A stretch of DNA of 64,000 nt from Mallotus nudiflorus (Eukaryota; Streptophyta; Magnoliopsida; Malpighiales; Euphorbiaceae), in contig CANTUR010000166.1 of NCBI GenBank assembly GCA_947683625.1, positions 4,791,001 through 4,855,000 on the forward strand. Reading direction: 5' to 3'. The first letter of the stretch is position 1; each line of letters begins with the position of its first letter. Made by a program: the position numbers and the translations under genes. Below, in pieces: positions 1-12,059 of the stretch. Under the pieces are notes generated by a model. That model was not told where the DNA came from. It saw nothing but the letters and a program-made list of their open reading frames with translations, and did not search any database.

Positions 1-2013
1 ATCCTTCAAATAAAATTCAATATACATATGGAAAAATAAATGATGCATATTTAAACATAATAACATTCATAGCAGTGAAATAAACCATACATTTATCAAA
101 AATATACTAAGTATATTTCAAGTATATATATGCTAAATAAATTCAAAATCAACCATAAATATATCAAATAAAAACCAAGAATATACTAAAAACATTTTGA
201 GTATATATCAAAAATATAACATGCATTTATTTTGAAATATATCAAAAATATACTAAAAATATACCTAACATATACAAAAACATTTAATAAAACAATTCAT
301 GAATAAATACATATTAAAACATGAATATTCTAAATCATGCATCCTATATGCGATGTATATATAAGATAATAACTCACAATGCTGCGTTCCACGAGCTTGG
401 CTCGACTGGTCCTGTCCCATAGGCTTCAGTCTCATCACAACTAAAAAATATATAATAATAACAAATCAGAATAAATTTCTAACTTATACTTCTAAAGAAG
501 ACTCAATCTAGGAATACGAAACTCGGACAAAAACGCAGAAACTTAGGATTGACCCGACATCACATTTTATAAGAATTCTATTGAAAATTCGACAAAACCT
601 CATAAATAAAACGGACATCTCTTTACTAAAAAGTAGAGCTGATTCTGTAAAAAAACACACACTTCCAATACAAAATAATCAACACCTCCGATTAAGATCT
701 CGAACTGCACAATTCCCAACTGAAGTTCACAAATTCACCAAAAATACATTTAATATAATAAATATATAAAAAATCAATAAATTCCATAAATATCCTCAAA
801 ATACCAAAATATAATATATTTAAGCAATAAAACACCAAATACCACTATTTTCACAATTATTAAACAAAAATCCCAAATAGTAATATAATATTAAAAAAAT
901 CAAAATTTTTAATAATTTAATATAAAATAGTAAAAATTCACTTTTATATATTCAAATAACTTAATTATATAATGAAAGTAATTAAAAATCCATTTGATCA
1001 CCAAAATAGTAAATAATATATTATTTAAAGATAATTTTTTCAAAAATTAGTAATAATTAATAAAAATAGTAAATAATTTATAAAAAACATTTTAATACCC
1101 TATAAAATCATATAAAATATATTATTTAACTACAATTTCCACAAAAACCCACAATTAACCTATATTTCCAAAAATCACATAAAACTACATAATTTCCTAA
1201 AAAATTTATATAAAACCACAAAAATAATTTTGTCACCATAAATTATTCCAACATTACTTAAAACATATTATTTAACAGTATTATCAACAAAATACATACC
1301 TAACATAGAATTCCAACATTTCCATAATACAAAAATATTTCTAAAAATTATATAATATATCAAAAATTATTTTTTTAATACTAAAATTAATAACATAATA
1401 TACTAACACTAAATTGATCAAATTTTTATTCAAAATAATTAATTAACCTAATTAAAAAAAATTCAATAGTTAATATTAAAATAATCAAAATACCCATAAA
1501 TTCAAACTAACTCAAAAAAATTAAAAAATATATTTTTAGCAAGATTGAGCTACCAAGAACAATAATTCAAAAACAAAATTCCACAAATAAATCAATAACT
1601 ATCTAAAAAAAATAAACTAAAATCACATAAACAAAAACTTGAAATAACTCATAAACTAGGAGGATTGAGCTAGAAAGGAGCTTAGAATCATTATCACCGG
1701 AGCTCAGGGAGTTGAAAGAAATCGACAGTGCAAGCTGAGGTGGCCGGAAATGAGAACGCCAGTGTGGAGCTTCTCCTACTGTTGCTGCCATTTCTGCACT
1801 TCTAGGTGGCGGTCCGACAGTCCTTAGGTGGCAGAAGGCAAGGAGGAAAGAAGGGGGAAGGAATGGCGGTGGGTGGCGGCGGTGAGAGGCGGTCCGACGG
1901 TGGAGAATGGGAATGCATAATGGTGGTTATGGGAGAAAGAAGGAAAAAGAAAGAGACAGGGGAGAAGGGATGTCTTTGTCCCAATATTTTTTTTTATTCT
2001 GTAACTTAACTTC

Positions 2014-2053
<40 letters not shown>

Positions 2054-2346
2054 ACATGGACATACATGCACCTAACACATAATAATAATAATAATAACAA
2101 TAATAATAATAATAACATACATGCATGATAGTAACACTAATAATAATAATAATAAAATAACGATAATATCTTTAATGTTTTTAAATAATTAAACTTCTAT
2201 TAAATTATTTTACATAAGAAAATATATTTATGTAAAATAGAGAATATTAATCACAAATAATAATAATATATGAATAGAATTTTAAATTTTATTAACACTG
2301 CAAATCTCAAAATGTATTTTAATAATTTAAAACAAGAGTCATTACA
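1..2346 (-). mobile_element. LTR of family A, copy A0 (cut by window start)
   Basis: Read on the - strand, this stretch matches the other family A LTRs in order. It has a terminus TGTAATGACTC at 2346, the shared GCAGTGTTAAT block near 2290, an (AT)n tract at about 2018-2050, a GC-rich island at about 1680-1980, the AGCTCTAC hairpin block near 600-640, and the block at 385-440 matching 9700-9760 of copy A1. It is the most diverged copy. About 900 bp of its 3' end is beyond the left edge, so it cannot be said whether it is a solo LTR or part of a longer element. The open frames here are not protein genes. The Ty3/gypsy assignment is inference from the long TG..CA LTR only. Confidence 0.75.
2018..2155. 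repeat. (AT)n then (AAT)n microsatellite
   Basis: An uninterrupted (TA)n run at about 2018-2050 is followed by TAA-rich trinucleotide arrays at about 2081-2155. It sits at the position where the other family A copies carry an (AT)n tract upstream of the GC-rich island. Confidence 0.85.
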
Positions 2347-5030
2347 CAAACTTTCTGAGAGTAAAGTATCTAGTGTACACAACTGCTTCTTCTTCTTTTT
2401 TTTTTGTATTTTTTTACATTTGATTTTTATTGATTTTGTTGTATTTGTTTAGTTTTGTGCATATAATTTTATTAGTTGTAATGGAAAGATTTATGTGTTA
2501 TTGCTTGAAAGTTTATGTGCTATTAAATAAAGATTAAATTGAATGTGAATCTGTAGTGAATGTCTGTGAATCTGTAGGTGAAAGTTTGTAAATCTGCAAG
2601 TCAAGGTTAGTGAACCTACTGCAAAATTCATTGATCTTAACTTGCATGTTCATTTGAACATGTAGGCAAAAGTCAATAAATTTACAGTAGACTAATTGAT
2701 TTTGACATGAAAATTCATTAATTCTCATGAACATACAAATGAAGATCAATGAACTTTATTGTTTTAATCAATTAATCTATTAATTACTACAAGTATAAAG
2801 AGAAATTAAGTAATTAAAACAAAATTTAACACAAAATTTAACCTCTGATCTAATGCACTCTCTTTGCATTTTTTTTCTCTTTCACATAATTAAAATCATC
2901 ATCACACTTCTTCTTTTGACAGAAGATTGTAGTGATGGGTAGAAAAGGTCATAGATTGGATTTTTATTTTTCTTTCTTTTCAATTATGAATTGTATAATC
3001 AAGTTGATTTGAATAGTATTTTTGACTTCTGTATGCTTATTATTGTCTCTGTAAATGGATAATAATGATAAATTGAGTTAGAAATTGTGTAATTAATTTT
3101 TTTATTTTTAATGCTTTGGGTTTTAACGTAAATGGATATGAATTTATAGAAGAAAATTAATAAATTTTTAAATGAAGATTAATGAATATGTAAGTAAAAA
3201 GAGATGAATATATTGTAAACTCATTAATTTTTACCTATAAATTTATTAACTCTGCAGTTGATGTACAAAATAAAAAATGTACACTTTTTCTATTTTGCAC
3301 GTGGAATAGCTATAAGTTTATATTGTAACGTGAACAAAGCTTTAGGATATAACAATCCAAAATTTGACAGATGGGGAGATCCCTCCTACTCCTTGGCTTC
3401 CATCCGCCGAAAATCCGTATACCCTCCAGAAATTTGCTTTCATATACAATCCAAAAAGAGAATATTTCTATAGCATGCGCAAAGTATAAGTAGGATTCAT
3501 TTATCACTCTGTAATCCACTTTTACATAAAGATGGCTACTTGTCTTTTTTCCTTTAATTTTTTATTTCTGTTTCTAATTTGATTCCATTCACACATTGGG
3601 ATACGTGTATACCTTCTGAAAATAGAAAATTTCTGTTGTATTTTGAAGAGTACAAGTAAAATTTGCCCTATGTTAGAAATATAAAATTAGTTATTCATAA
3701 TTTACATGAAAATTTTTTTATCTTCTTACAAAATTAAAATTAGTCGAAATCTATATGGTTACTAAATTTTTTTTATATTTATTAAATAATGATGGATTTA
3801 TAATTTTATCTCTTATTTTATATTTGATTCAATTTTACCAAAAAAAATTATTTGATTTATAAATAAATTTTTATTAATAAAATATATTTAATTTTAAAAA
3901 ATAATTAAAAATAATTTTATATTTTTTTATGTTGTATATGGTATAAATCTATAATTTAAGTTAATTTTTAATTTTGATAAAAAAACCCCTTTATATAAAA
4001 AGATATTTTTAAAAATAAAAATAATGAAAAAATAATTTATTCATTTTAAAAATATAAATTTAAAAGTTGTGAACCATTTTATTAGAATTTGATATAATTA
4101 TAGTTAATTTCACAAACTTAAAAATTATAAATTATAAATCACTTTTACAACATATTTATTTACACCAAATATATATCATTTAAAATTGTAAATAAATTTT
4201 ATCAAATTCATTTACACCAAATTTACTGTTAATTATAAATACAATCATATCATTGATTTTTTTTTTTGCCATTTTGTTTTCTATTTTTTAATTATTATTA
4301 ATTTTTTTGTGCAATGCATGTTTTGCCAAAAAAAAATAATTATGGATTACCTCATTAAATCTATAATATACTATTTATAGAGGAAAAAAACCAAGACAAA
4401 CGTAAGTCCAAGTCTAAACCTAATCATAAAAATCGTCTCATACTCATTAAAGATTTTTGTTGTGTAGTGATGGAGCCGTTAAAGAATCTCCTTTTGAAGA
4501 TCTATTCGGTGTATCTTTTTACTGCTGCTAATAATAATAAATAAATAAAATGCAAAGTAAAATTTTAATAAAAAAATGTTTTGAGTTTGACAAATTTAGA
4601 GGTATAAATTGATTAAATATTGTTTTATTGAAATTATATTATATTTAATCATATCAAATAGTATTGTTTGAATTGAAATATTTTACTCCTACTGTTAAAC
4701 TTTATACTTTTTAAAATATAATTTAATAAATTAAATAATGGTATATTGATTGATTGATATAAAATATACTACAATATTAAAATTTTTATAAGAAAACTCA
4801 CTATTAGCTCTTTTATACTGTATATTATTTTTCAAATGCAAAAATCTAATGAAAAAAAAAATTGTTGGAGAAATTTAAATAAAATAATTTAGAATTACTG
4901 TTTGACCAAAATTCAATAAGTTTTAAGTAAATTGGTATTATATTTTTTTAAAGTATTAATATTTAAAGTTTATTAAATTTTAATTAATTTTACTTTTTTT
5001 TATTTATTCTCCATTATTTAAAATATACGA
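2347..5030. other. AT-rich intergenic DNA, no gene
   Basis: Very AT-rich with many poly(A) and poly(T) runs. I see no coding region longer than about 70 codons on either strand and none with a recognisable domain. The frames at 3258-3519 overlap on both strands and resemble nothing I know. Short phrases near 4080-4260 (lines containing ttacaccaaa) recur near 14400-14510 and suggest old MITE-like repeats, but no clean termini are visible. Confidence 0.6.
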
Positions 5031-5032
5031 AC

Positions 5033-5812
5033 TTAGGTGTAAAATCGACAATTCGTGTTGATTGGTCATAAAAGGATCGTGTGGGGACACGTATATAATA
5101 TAATTATGCCTAATTCGAATACGATCGATTTAATTAAACATGTCAAAACTATAAACCTAAATACGACATGTTTATTAAACAAATTATACGATACAATCTG
5201 CATAATCCGTTTAATTTAAATAGGTCTAAACATGTTAAATGGGTTTAAAACACGATTAATGACATATTTAGACACATTTAACATATAAATTACAAAATAG
5301 AATAAAAATAAACTAAATACTACATAATTTAAGTTTATGTATCTAAATTCAGAATGTTCAAATTTTAAACTCATACACCACAAATAATATTAAAATTGTA
5401 TATATGTCAAACCGTATATTATTAATACAATACGTAATTGATAATATTGATTTACACTAAAGTTTAAAAATGCATAATTTTATTATGGATATACAATGCA
5501 ATATATTATTAATATAATTAACAATACTAATTTGTACTAAAAATATATAATTTTATTATATATATATATAGAAAGAGGTTAATAAGTGTTTAAATGTATT
5601 TTAAGTTAATCATGTAATCTATTTACCAATCGTGTCAATACGAATTTAAACAGGTTAAACATATTTAACCCGTTTAAACATGATTTTATTTATATTTTAA
5701 ATAAATTAACCTATTTATAATCCGGACATATTTATATTAAATCCAAATTTATTTAAATTTGTATTGTATCGTGTTGTTTAAATGAGTCGTGTTATAAATT
5801 GTCCATCCTACT
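5033..5812. mobile_element. Diverged non-autonomous DNA-transposon-like repeat
   Basis: The ends are imperfect inverted repeats. The left end reads taggtgtaaaatcgacaatt and the right end, reverse-complemented, begins taggatggacaattta. Both ends carry GTGTT/AACAC motifs and many cgtgt or taaacatgtt phrases, often as inverted pairs (for example aacatgttaaatgggttt against aaacatatttaacccgttt). This arrangement is familiar from degenerate hAT-type non-autonomous repeats in dicots. The flanking actta on both sides may be remains of a target duplication. No transposase frame is present. The class assignment is inference. Confidence 0.35.
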
Positions 5813-6825
5813 TATGTGTTAAATGTTTTTTTCATTTACTCTATATGCTATAATACAAAGACTACGTTTACAACTCATAAATTAAATATACAAGTAATTT
5901 CTAGATTTTTTTTGCTTGAAATGATAATCAAACAATAAGGAAGCATCTACTTTTTCGTCTGGGCCATGATATCATTTGTCATCAATAACATTGACATATG
6001 GAAACTATCAATGACAAAAACAAACAACCTAAGCAAACCAAGCAACCAATGGAATTGCAAGGCACTAAAAATCTATATTTAAAACTAACAGACATTAAAT
6101 CAATTGACCGATTTTTTTTTTTTTAAAACATGACCGAAACTGTTTTAATGTAAGTTCCAATTATAATTTATATACTTATAGTAAATTGATCGTTAAAATT
6201 TTTTTATTGTTTTTATAAGTTTATCAACCGAATTAAATTAGTGAGAATTCACTTTTAATGTCATAGTAAAAGAATCTACAGTTAAAAGTAAAAAGCTAAA
6301 TATGTATTTATAAATCTAAATTTGTTCTTGTTAATTTAATTGTATATTTAAAATTTTATTTTGATTTATCAAATACTTAATTTTTTATTTCATATATTTT
6401 TTGGCACTTCTAAAATATTTAAAAATTAACAAATTAAAATTAAAAATGTAATAGACTCAATTTAAGTGTGTAATTAGTTAGTTAATAAAAAATAAATTTA
6501 TAAATCTATAATAATTACATAAACAAAAGATTACAAAATACTACAATTGCACCCAAGGATTATTTTAACATATAAAACCAACTGCTAACTATAGTCATTA
6601 ATTTAAAGTTGAACTAAATATTACAAAATAAATTTTTAATAAAATATACAATTGCACTATTTTTATTTATATATTTATTTAGCTAGTTGATATTATTAAT
6701 TCTCCATCACAAAATGAAGAATAAGTAAAAAAGTAAGGAGGAATAAATGTTCAAGTTTTATTTTCATCATTTAAATATATGTATTTTTTATTATTTGAAC
6801 TACTTATATGAGATATTAAGGGTAT

Positions 6826-7272
6826 AATCGAACCGAATCAAACTTAAATTTAATCAACACATTACCAAGTTTGAGCTCGACTTAATTTTTGAACTTGAAA
6901 TTCGAACTCAACTTGAACTTATCAAGCTTTACTTTCTGAAGTTCAAGCTCAATTGATTAAGTAATTTATATACTCCAATTCGACTTAACTCAATTCGATT
7001 AATTAAATAAAATTTTAAATTATTTAAATTTGATTTGAGTTCAATTTCAACTTGGTTCAATACAATATATTTATAATTATATTAAAATAAAAAATAAAAT
7101 AATAAATATACACAAATGTAATTAGACTCAATTAAATTTATAAACCTATTAAATTACATACTTACAAAGACTTAATAACCTAATTAAGTAATTTGAATTC
7201 AAGCTCGAATTTGTAATAATCAAGTTTGATTTTAAATTTTTTCAAATGGATCTCGACTAGTTTACGAGTGGA
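6826..7272. repeat. Diverged dispersed repeat rich in cttgaa/ttcaag motifs
   Basis: Dense alternation of phrases such as aagtttgagctcgact, gaacttgaaattcgaactc and caagctcgaatttg gives this stretch an internally repetitive look typical of old dispersed plant repeats. No termini or coding capacity can be recognised. Confidence 0.3.
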
Positions 7273-7831
7273 TTTAACACCATTATATCTCTCGACTCTA
7301 AGAGACACTTTTTTTTTACTTTTATGATTTAAATAAAGCAAAAATAAAAGCAATGTCTATTGTCCCAGTGGCTCGTAGCTAAAAAGTTCGGCCGACCTAG
7401 GACACCTGAACCTCCCCATTATCCATTGTGGCCAAAGATTCTACACCGCAACAACCTACGTGTCTCTTCTACGCATGGAAAGAAAAGGGAAAATTATATT
7501 CATACCCTTGAAGTTTATCATATTTGACATTTTTATCCTTATATTTCAAAAAATATGCACTTCACCCCGTAACAATAAATACTATTTATAGGACTATTTA
7601 ATGAAAGGTAAAATTGCTGGGTTCCATACACACATGATACCCGCATTTTTTACTAATTTTTATTAAAATACCTAAATTTATTTTATTACTTAAAACTTTT
7701 TAACATTTGTTATGAATCCTACAAAAATATTTACTAACATGTTCCAATCATAAGTGATGATGTGAATACTGACATGTCCTCATATCAGCTGAGAGTTAAT
7801 TACACTTACGGTACCTAACTTTTTCACTAGT
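7273..7831. other. Gene-free flank of solo LTR A1
   Basis: AT-rich intergenic DNA with no supportable gene. It continues after the LTR at 11106: target sequence cactagtttcca on the left resumes as ttccagtaaaatatc on the right. Confidence 0.5.
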
Positions 7832-8288
7832 TTCCATGTAATATCCCGTATTTTTAAATATTTTAATACTGCATTGGGATATGTAGTGTTAATAATTTTT
7901 GGTACATATTTATGATATTTCATGAGTTGCTATTTAATTAAAATTGATTTTAATTGTTATATTATTTTAAGCACTTTACGTGAAATTTTTCCGGAACTTG
8001 CATTTTCAGAAAAATTGACACGTAAATTATTTATTATTAATTATTTTAAACAATTTTACGGACTTGCATGAACTCATATATATTTTTAAAGTACTAAATA
8101 ACGTATATATGTGTATTTATTTATTTAACTAGGGTTTAATTAATTACCCTAATATTTTATTATTTATTAATTAGTTTTAATATTATTTAATTATTTTTAG
8201 GTGTATTAAATTTTAAAATATTAATTTATATGTGTGTGGTATATATTTAATGTGTATGAGTTTATATTATTTTAATATATAGTGTAAA

Positions 8289-8289
8289 G

Positions 8290-8317
<28 letters not shown>
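8289..8317. repeat. (AT)n microsatellite in LTR A1
   Basis: A (TA)n run at the place where an LTR TATA box would be expected. The equivalent AT tract in copy A2 is at about 51090-51112 and in A3 at about 61877-61920. Confidence 0.8.
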
Positions 8318-8320
<3 letters not shown>

Positions 8321-9508
8321 TTAATATTAAACAAAAAAATAAAGTTGATATATTTACGAAATTGCCATCCATCCTCCTCCCTCACTCCCGATCGCTTCCA
8401 TCACCGTTCCACCGCCTGCCATCCCGTTTTCTCACCATCGGTGTGCCACCTCCTTCCTCCCTGCAGAGCTCATTTCTGGCGTTGGAGGAGCTTGATATCA
8501 CCGGAGAAATCGAATTCATTCTCACCGTCGTTCACGGTGACTCCGGCCACCATTTTTGACACCGCCAGTCACTTTCTTCTCCTTGAGCTCTGGTGAGTGT
8601 GATTCCAAGCTTTGTTTCACTTTAAATGGTCTTGATTTGCTTAGGTTTCGATTTTGGTAATTTGGCCATTTTAGGGTTCTTAATTTTTTTGAACTTTGAA
8701 TTGATTGATTCATGAAAAATTCCTTCAAAAATGTTGTTACCCTTAGCTTAATCTACATGTGTGAATTTTTGTGGAATTTTTGGGAATTATTTTGATTTTT
8801 GGGTATTTTTAAATATTTTATTATTATTTTCTAATTTTCGAAAATTAATTAATTAAATTATGAAATTGTGTTTTATGATAAATATAGGTGTTGAAATGAA
8901 TTATAGAAATTTATTTGGAATTTTTATGTATTTATTTTGAATTTAATTAGTTTATGTAATTTTGGAAAAATAGGGTTAATTGTGTTTTTAATTGAAATTA
9001 ATTATTTAATTGAGTTTAATTATTGATATTATTTATAAATATGTTAATAAAATTAATTTTGTGCAATTATATTATTTTTGGTGAATTTTTGGAGTAATTT
9101 TAGTATATTTATATATATAGGGGTATTTTGGTAATTTTACCCTAAATTGGCTAAAAATGTAATTAAATTGGTTTTAATAGTTATTTAAGGTATAAAAATG
9201 ATTTCTAAAAATTATTTAATATTTTTGAGTAATTAAAACTATTTTTCGTGAATTATTTTCAATTATATAATATAATATACGATTTTTCTAAATAAATGAG
9301 TTTTATCGGGTTTTACTGTGTTTTAAGGTTAATTACGTAATTTATACTTATTAAATGTATTTTTGTGATATAAGGGTATTTTCGGTATTTCTGTATTGTC
9401 TTGTGAATTGTGGACCCCGGTCGGTAGACTGTAGTTTAGAGTCCGATCGAGGGGTTGTGGATGTGTTTCTGTGTATATTTTTCGAAGTAGGTTTCTTTGC
9501 AGGGCCGG

Positions 9509-9584
9509 CTCTACTATTTGAGTAGAGAGATATCCATTTTACAGGGGAGGTTCTGCCGGATTTTTGGTAGAATTCTCATAAAAC
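9509..9584 (+). other. Two adjacent conserved stem-loops in LTR A1
   Basis: Stem-loop 1 is CTCTACT (9509-9515) paired with AGTAGAG (9521-9527). Stem-loop 2 spans about 9535-9584, with outer arms TTTTA/TAAAA and inner arms TTCTGCCG/TGGTAGAA around a short loop. The same pair occurs in A2 (52335-52354; outer arms GTTTTAC 52363-52369 and GTAAAAC 52405-52411), in A3 (63396-63413; 63423-63429 with 63465-63471) and in A4 on the - strand (57911-57927; 57853-57859 with 57896-57902). The sequence lies downstream of the LTR TATA region, so it would be in the transcript leader. Function unknown. Confidence 0.6.
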
Positions 9585-10156
9585 GTGATGTCTGGTCGAA
9601 CCCTAATTCTGATTCTATGTCTAATATTCTAGATCGAGTTTCTAGGATTTTCTGTTAGGTTTATTCTGATGTCTGTTATTATTGTTTGTTTAGTTACGTC
9701 GAGACCGAGGCCTAGTGGACCAGGCCCATCGGACCCATCTCGAGGAGCGCACTAAGTGTGAGTTACTATTCTATATATATATGTTTTAGGGTGCATGATT
9801 TAGAAATATATGTTTTATTTTGATTAATTATGCATAAATAATTCAATTATTACTTAAGTTTATTTTTAGTTTATTTTGGTTTATCTTTAGTATATTTTCG
9901 GTATATTTTAAATTATATGCATGTTTTGCTAATAAATTAGGTTTAAAATATTTTTGAATATATTTCTAGTTTATTTCGTAATCTATATGGTTTTCTTTGG
10001 CATATATATACTCGAAATATACCTGGTTTACTTCTGGTATATTTCTAGTAAATATATATATGGTTTATGTTGCTATTTATATTTAAATTCATTCATCATT
10101 TATTTTTATGAATGTATGTTTTATATTTTAATGAAGGATATCGATAGAACGTGCTA

Positions 10157-10194
10157 CCTAGTGGGCAGCACTAGGACCGAGTACGTACCGGTAC
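10157..10194 (+). other. Conserved hairpin plus palindrome in LTR A1
   Basis: CCTAGTG (10157-10163) pairs perfectly with CACTAGG (10169-10175). It is followed by overlapping palindromes GTACGTAC (10181-10188) and GTACCGGTAC (10185-10194). A2 has the same hairpin (52949-52955 with 52961-52967). A4 has CCTGGTG (57440-57446) with CACCAGG (57452-57458), changed on both arms so that pairing is kept, and its neighbouring palindrome is ATGTGCACAT (57427-57436). This covariation argues for selection on structure. Confidence 0.6.
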
Positions 10195-10280
10195 GCTTAT
10201 AGCATTTAGGCTATATTACTAACCATTTGTGGATATTGATTGAATTTGATTATTTGATGTGTGAGATATGATTTGGGAGT

Positions 10281-10378
10281 GTGATTGCTGGAGCTCGATT
10301 GACCAAGTGTCTCGGGGCCAATCACACTGACAGTCAGACTACTGGAGCTCGATTGACTTAGTGTCTCAGGGCCAGTCT
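10281..10378 (+). repeat. Tandem dyad units in LTR A1
   Basis: There are two tandem units of about 45 bp, each with a core gagctcgattgac..gtgtctc.ggg. Each is bounded by its own complementary arms: GTGATTG (10281-10287) with CAATCAC (10319-10325), and AGACT (10336-10340) with AGTCT (10374-10378). A2 carries the same pair (53071-53077 with 53109-53115; AGACTG 53126-53131 with CAGTCT 53163-53168). A4 carries three related units, one bounded by GACTAC (57183-57188) and GTAGTC (57229-57234). The arms differ between units while remaining complementary. Confidence 0.6.
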
Positions 10379-11105
10379 ACTGTCCAAATGGAACAAGTGA
10401 ATATATTGGAATAAGTGAGCCTGTATGGCTAGAGTGTTGTCTAACACTGTTTTGAGGTTGTGATATTCTAGGGTTCTATTTGATCCTTCATAAACAGTGA
10501 TTTTCAATAAATATATATAAAATGATTTTATTGCATTCGTGTGTATTTGCTTGTATATATATACATATTATATATATACTTTTGACTGTGTGCATTGACA
10601 TTTAGTATGCATGTATATATATTATAGTAATTCACTCAGTGAGGTCTGACTCCCCTCTGTTGACCATTTTTCAGGAGAGTCTTCTTCCTCAGACCTCAGT
10701 AGCAGGCCTGTACGCTGGATTTCTTTCGCTCCGGCTTCTTTATGTAAACTGTTTATCTGAGTCTTGAGTTTTATTCTATAATCTAGACACTGCAGTAGTT
10801 ATAGATAAATTATGGATTTTATGTATTATATTTGTGTGAGTTATGTATTTTAAGAATTTGAACTGAAACTTGTATTAAATGATTTATTTATATATGATAT
10901 GAGAATTCGATTTAATTTTGTTTGACGAAATTATTATTTTGACATTTATGATTTTATTCCGCTGCATAATATTTTATTTAATTGTGTTATTATTATTACT
11001 ATTGCATATTTTATTTTATTTTAGGCTTGCTATGGGTTCCGGATTAAAAAGAATTCTCGTTCCCTAGCATTGGTTATGACCCTTGTTTTGGGTCGTGACA
11101 TTCCA

Positions 11106-12059
11106 GTAAAATATCAAACTTTCATTTAATCATAAAATGTTCCAACATTTCTCATGAATCTCATAAAACTATCTAATGATACATTCCAGTCGCCGATGAT
11201 AACATGGATGTTGACATGTCAATTTTTTTTAATTTTTTTCTAGTTGGATATGTATTTTGGATCTTATCAATGTAAAAGTATATATCAAATCAATATTTTT
11301 ATTAATAAAATCCGAAGTACATATTAGAGAACTATGAGCTTATTATGGATAAGGAGAAAGAGAAGAAAACTATGCATGATAATTATTGATATTTATGATA
11401 AAATTCATTGAGATAGGATAAAAATTTATCGATACTATAAAGTTTTGATAAGATCTCGTTACCGACATCATTTTACTAAATTGCATTATTTCTCCTTTAA
11501 TTTTAGATATAAATTTATTTTTTAAAATATTTTAATTTTTCATATTATAACTAGAGCTTCACAAGATATTAATGGATTACAAAATAAAGTTAATAAATAA
11601 TCAATTAAACCAACCAAAAACAGTTGAGATCAATTGGAAAATAGCCGTTCTTACTTAAATTATGTTTCACGCTCAAAGCATGATGTATATAATTGTGTTT
11701 AATTAGTTGTTGAAAGACTTTTATCACCTTTTTAGTTCTACTTGAATTGAATTGGACTAGTAAAAATTTAGTAGATTTTAAATGTTGGTGGCTTAAAAAA
11801 AAATTAACCCAATCAAATTGAATAATATAGTTTATTAAATTGGTGACTTATATTTATTTTTTAAATATTAGGAAACTATAATTAATCAAATTAAAAATAA
11901 AATAGTTATTTATATATTGTTTGAAAATAGTCATAATAACATATATTCGGGTAGGTTTGTATTCTATTGCCACCCTTAACAATTGTTTGTTATTCCGATT
12001 TTTCATTTTCTTTAGTTTATGTTCATTTGACTATTAAAATACATCTTCAATCCAAAACT
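11106..12059. other. AT-rich intergenic DNA, no gene
   Basis: I see no supportable coding region, RNA gene or clear element here. The first 150 bp continue the sequence into which LTR A1 was inserted. Confidence 0.5.

Larger units (their letters stand above)
7837..11100 (+). mobile_element. Solo LTR of family A, copy A1
   Basis: A 3264-bp sequence begins TGTAATATCCCG and ends GGGTCGTGACA. It is flanked by the exact 5-bp duplication ttcca at 7832-7836 and 11101-11105. TG..CA ends plus a 5-bp duplication, with no internal region, define a solo LTR left by LTR-LTR recombination. It contains an AT-rich first 450 bp with a TATA-like (AT)n tract at 8289-8317, a GC-rich island at 8365-8600 ending in a GTGAGT donor-like site at 8593, a cag acceptor-like site at 9500-9502, two stem-loops at 9509-9584, a hairpin at 10157-10175 and two tandem dyad units at 10281-10378. 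The open frames at 8345-8600 are in the GC-rich island, are not conserved between copies and are not genes. A Ty3/gypsy origin is likely from length and termini but unproven. Confidence 0.9.

Noticed and set aside
8345..8600. Pro/Ser/His-rich open frames in the GC island of LTR A (also at 51130-51443, 59141-59392, 61924-62280, 1603-2009)
   Set aside because: They occupy the same place in each LTR but their predicted proteins do not align, both strands are open, and frames shift between copies. They are composition artefacts.
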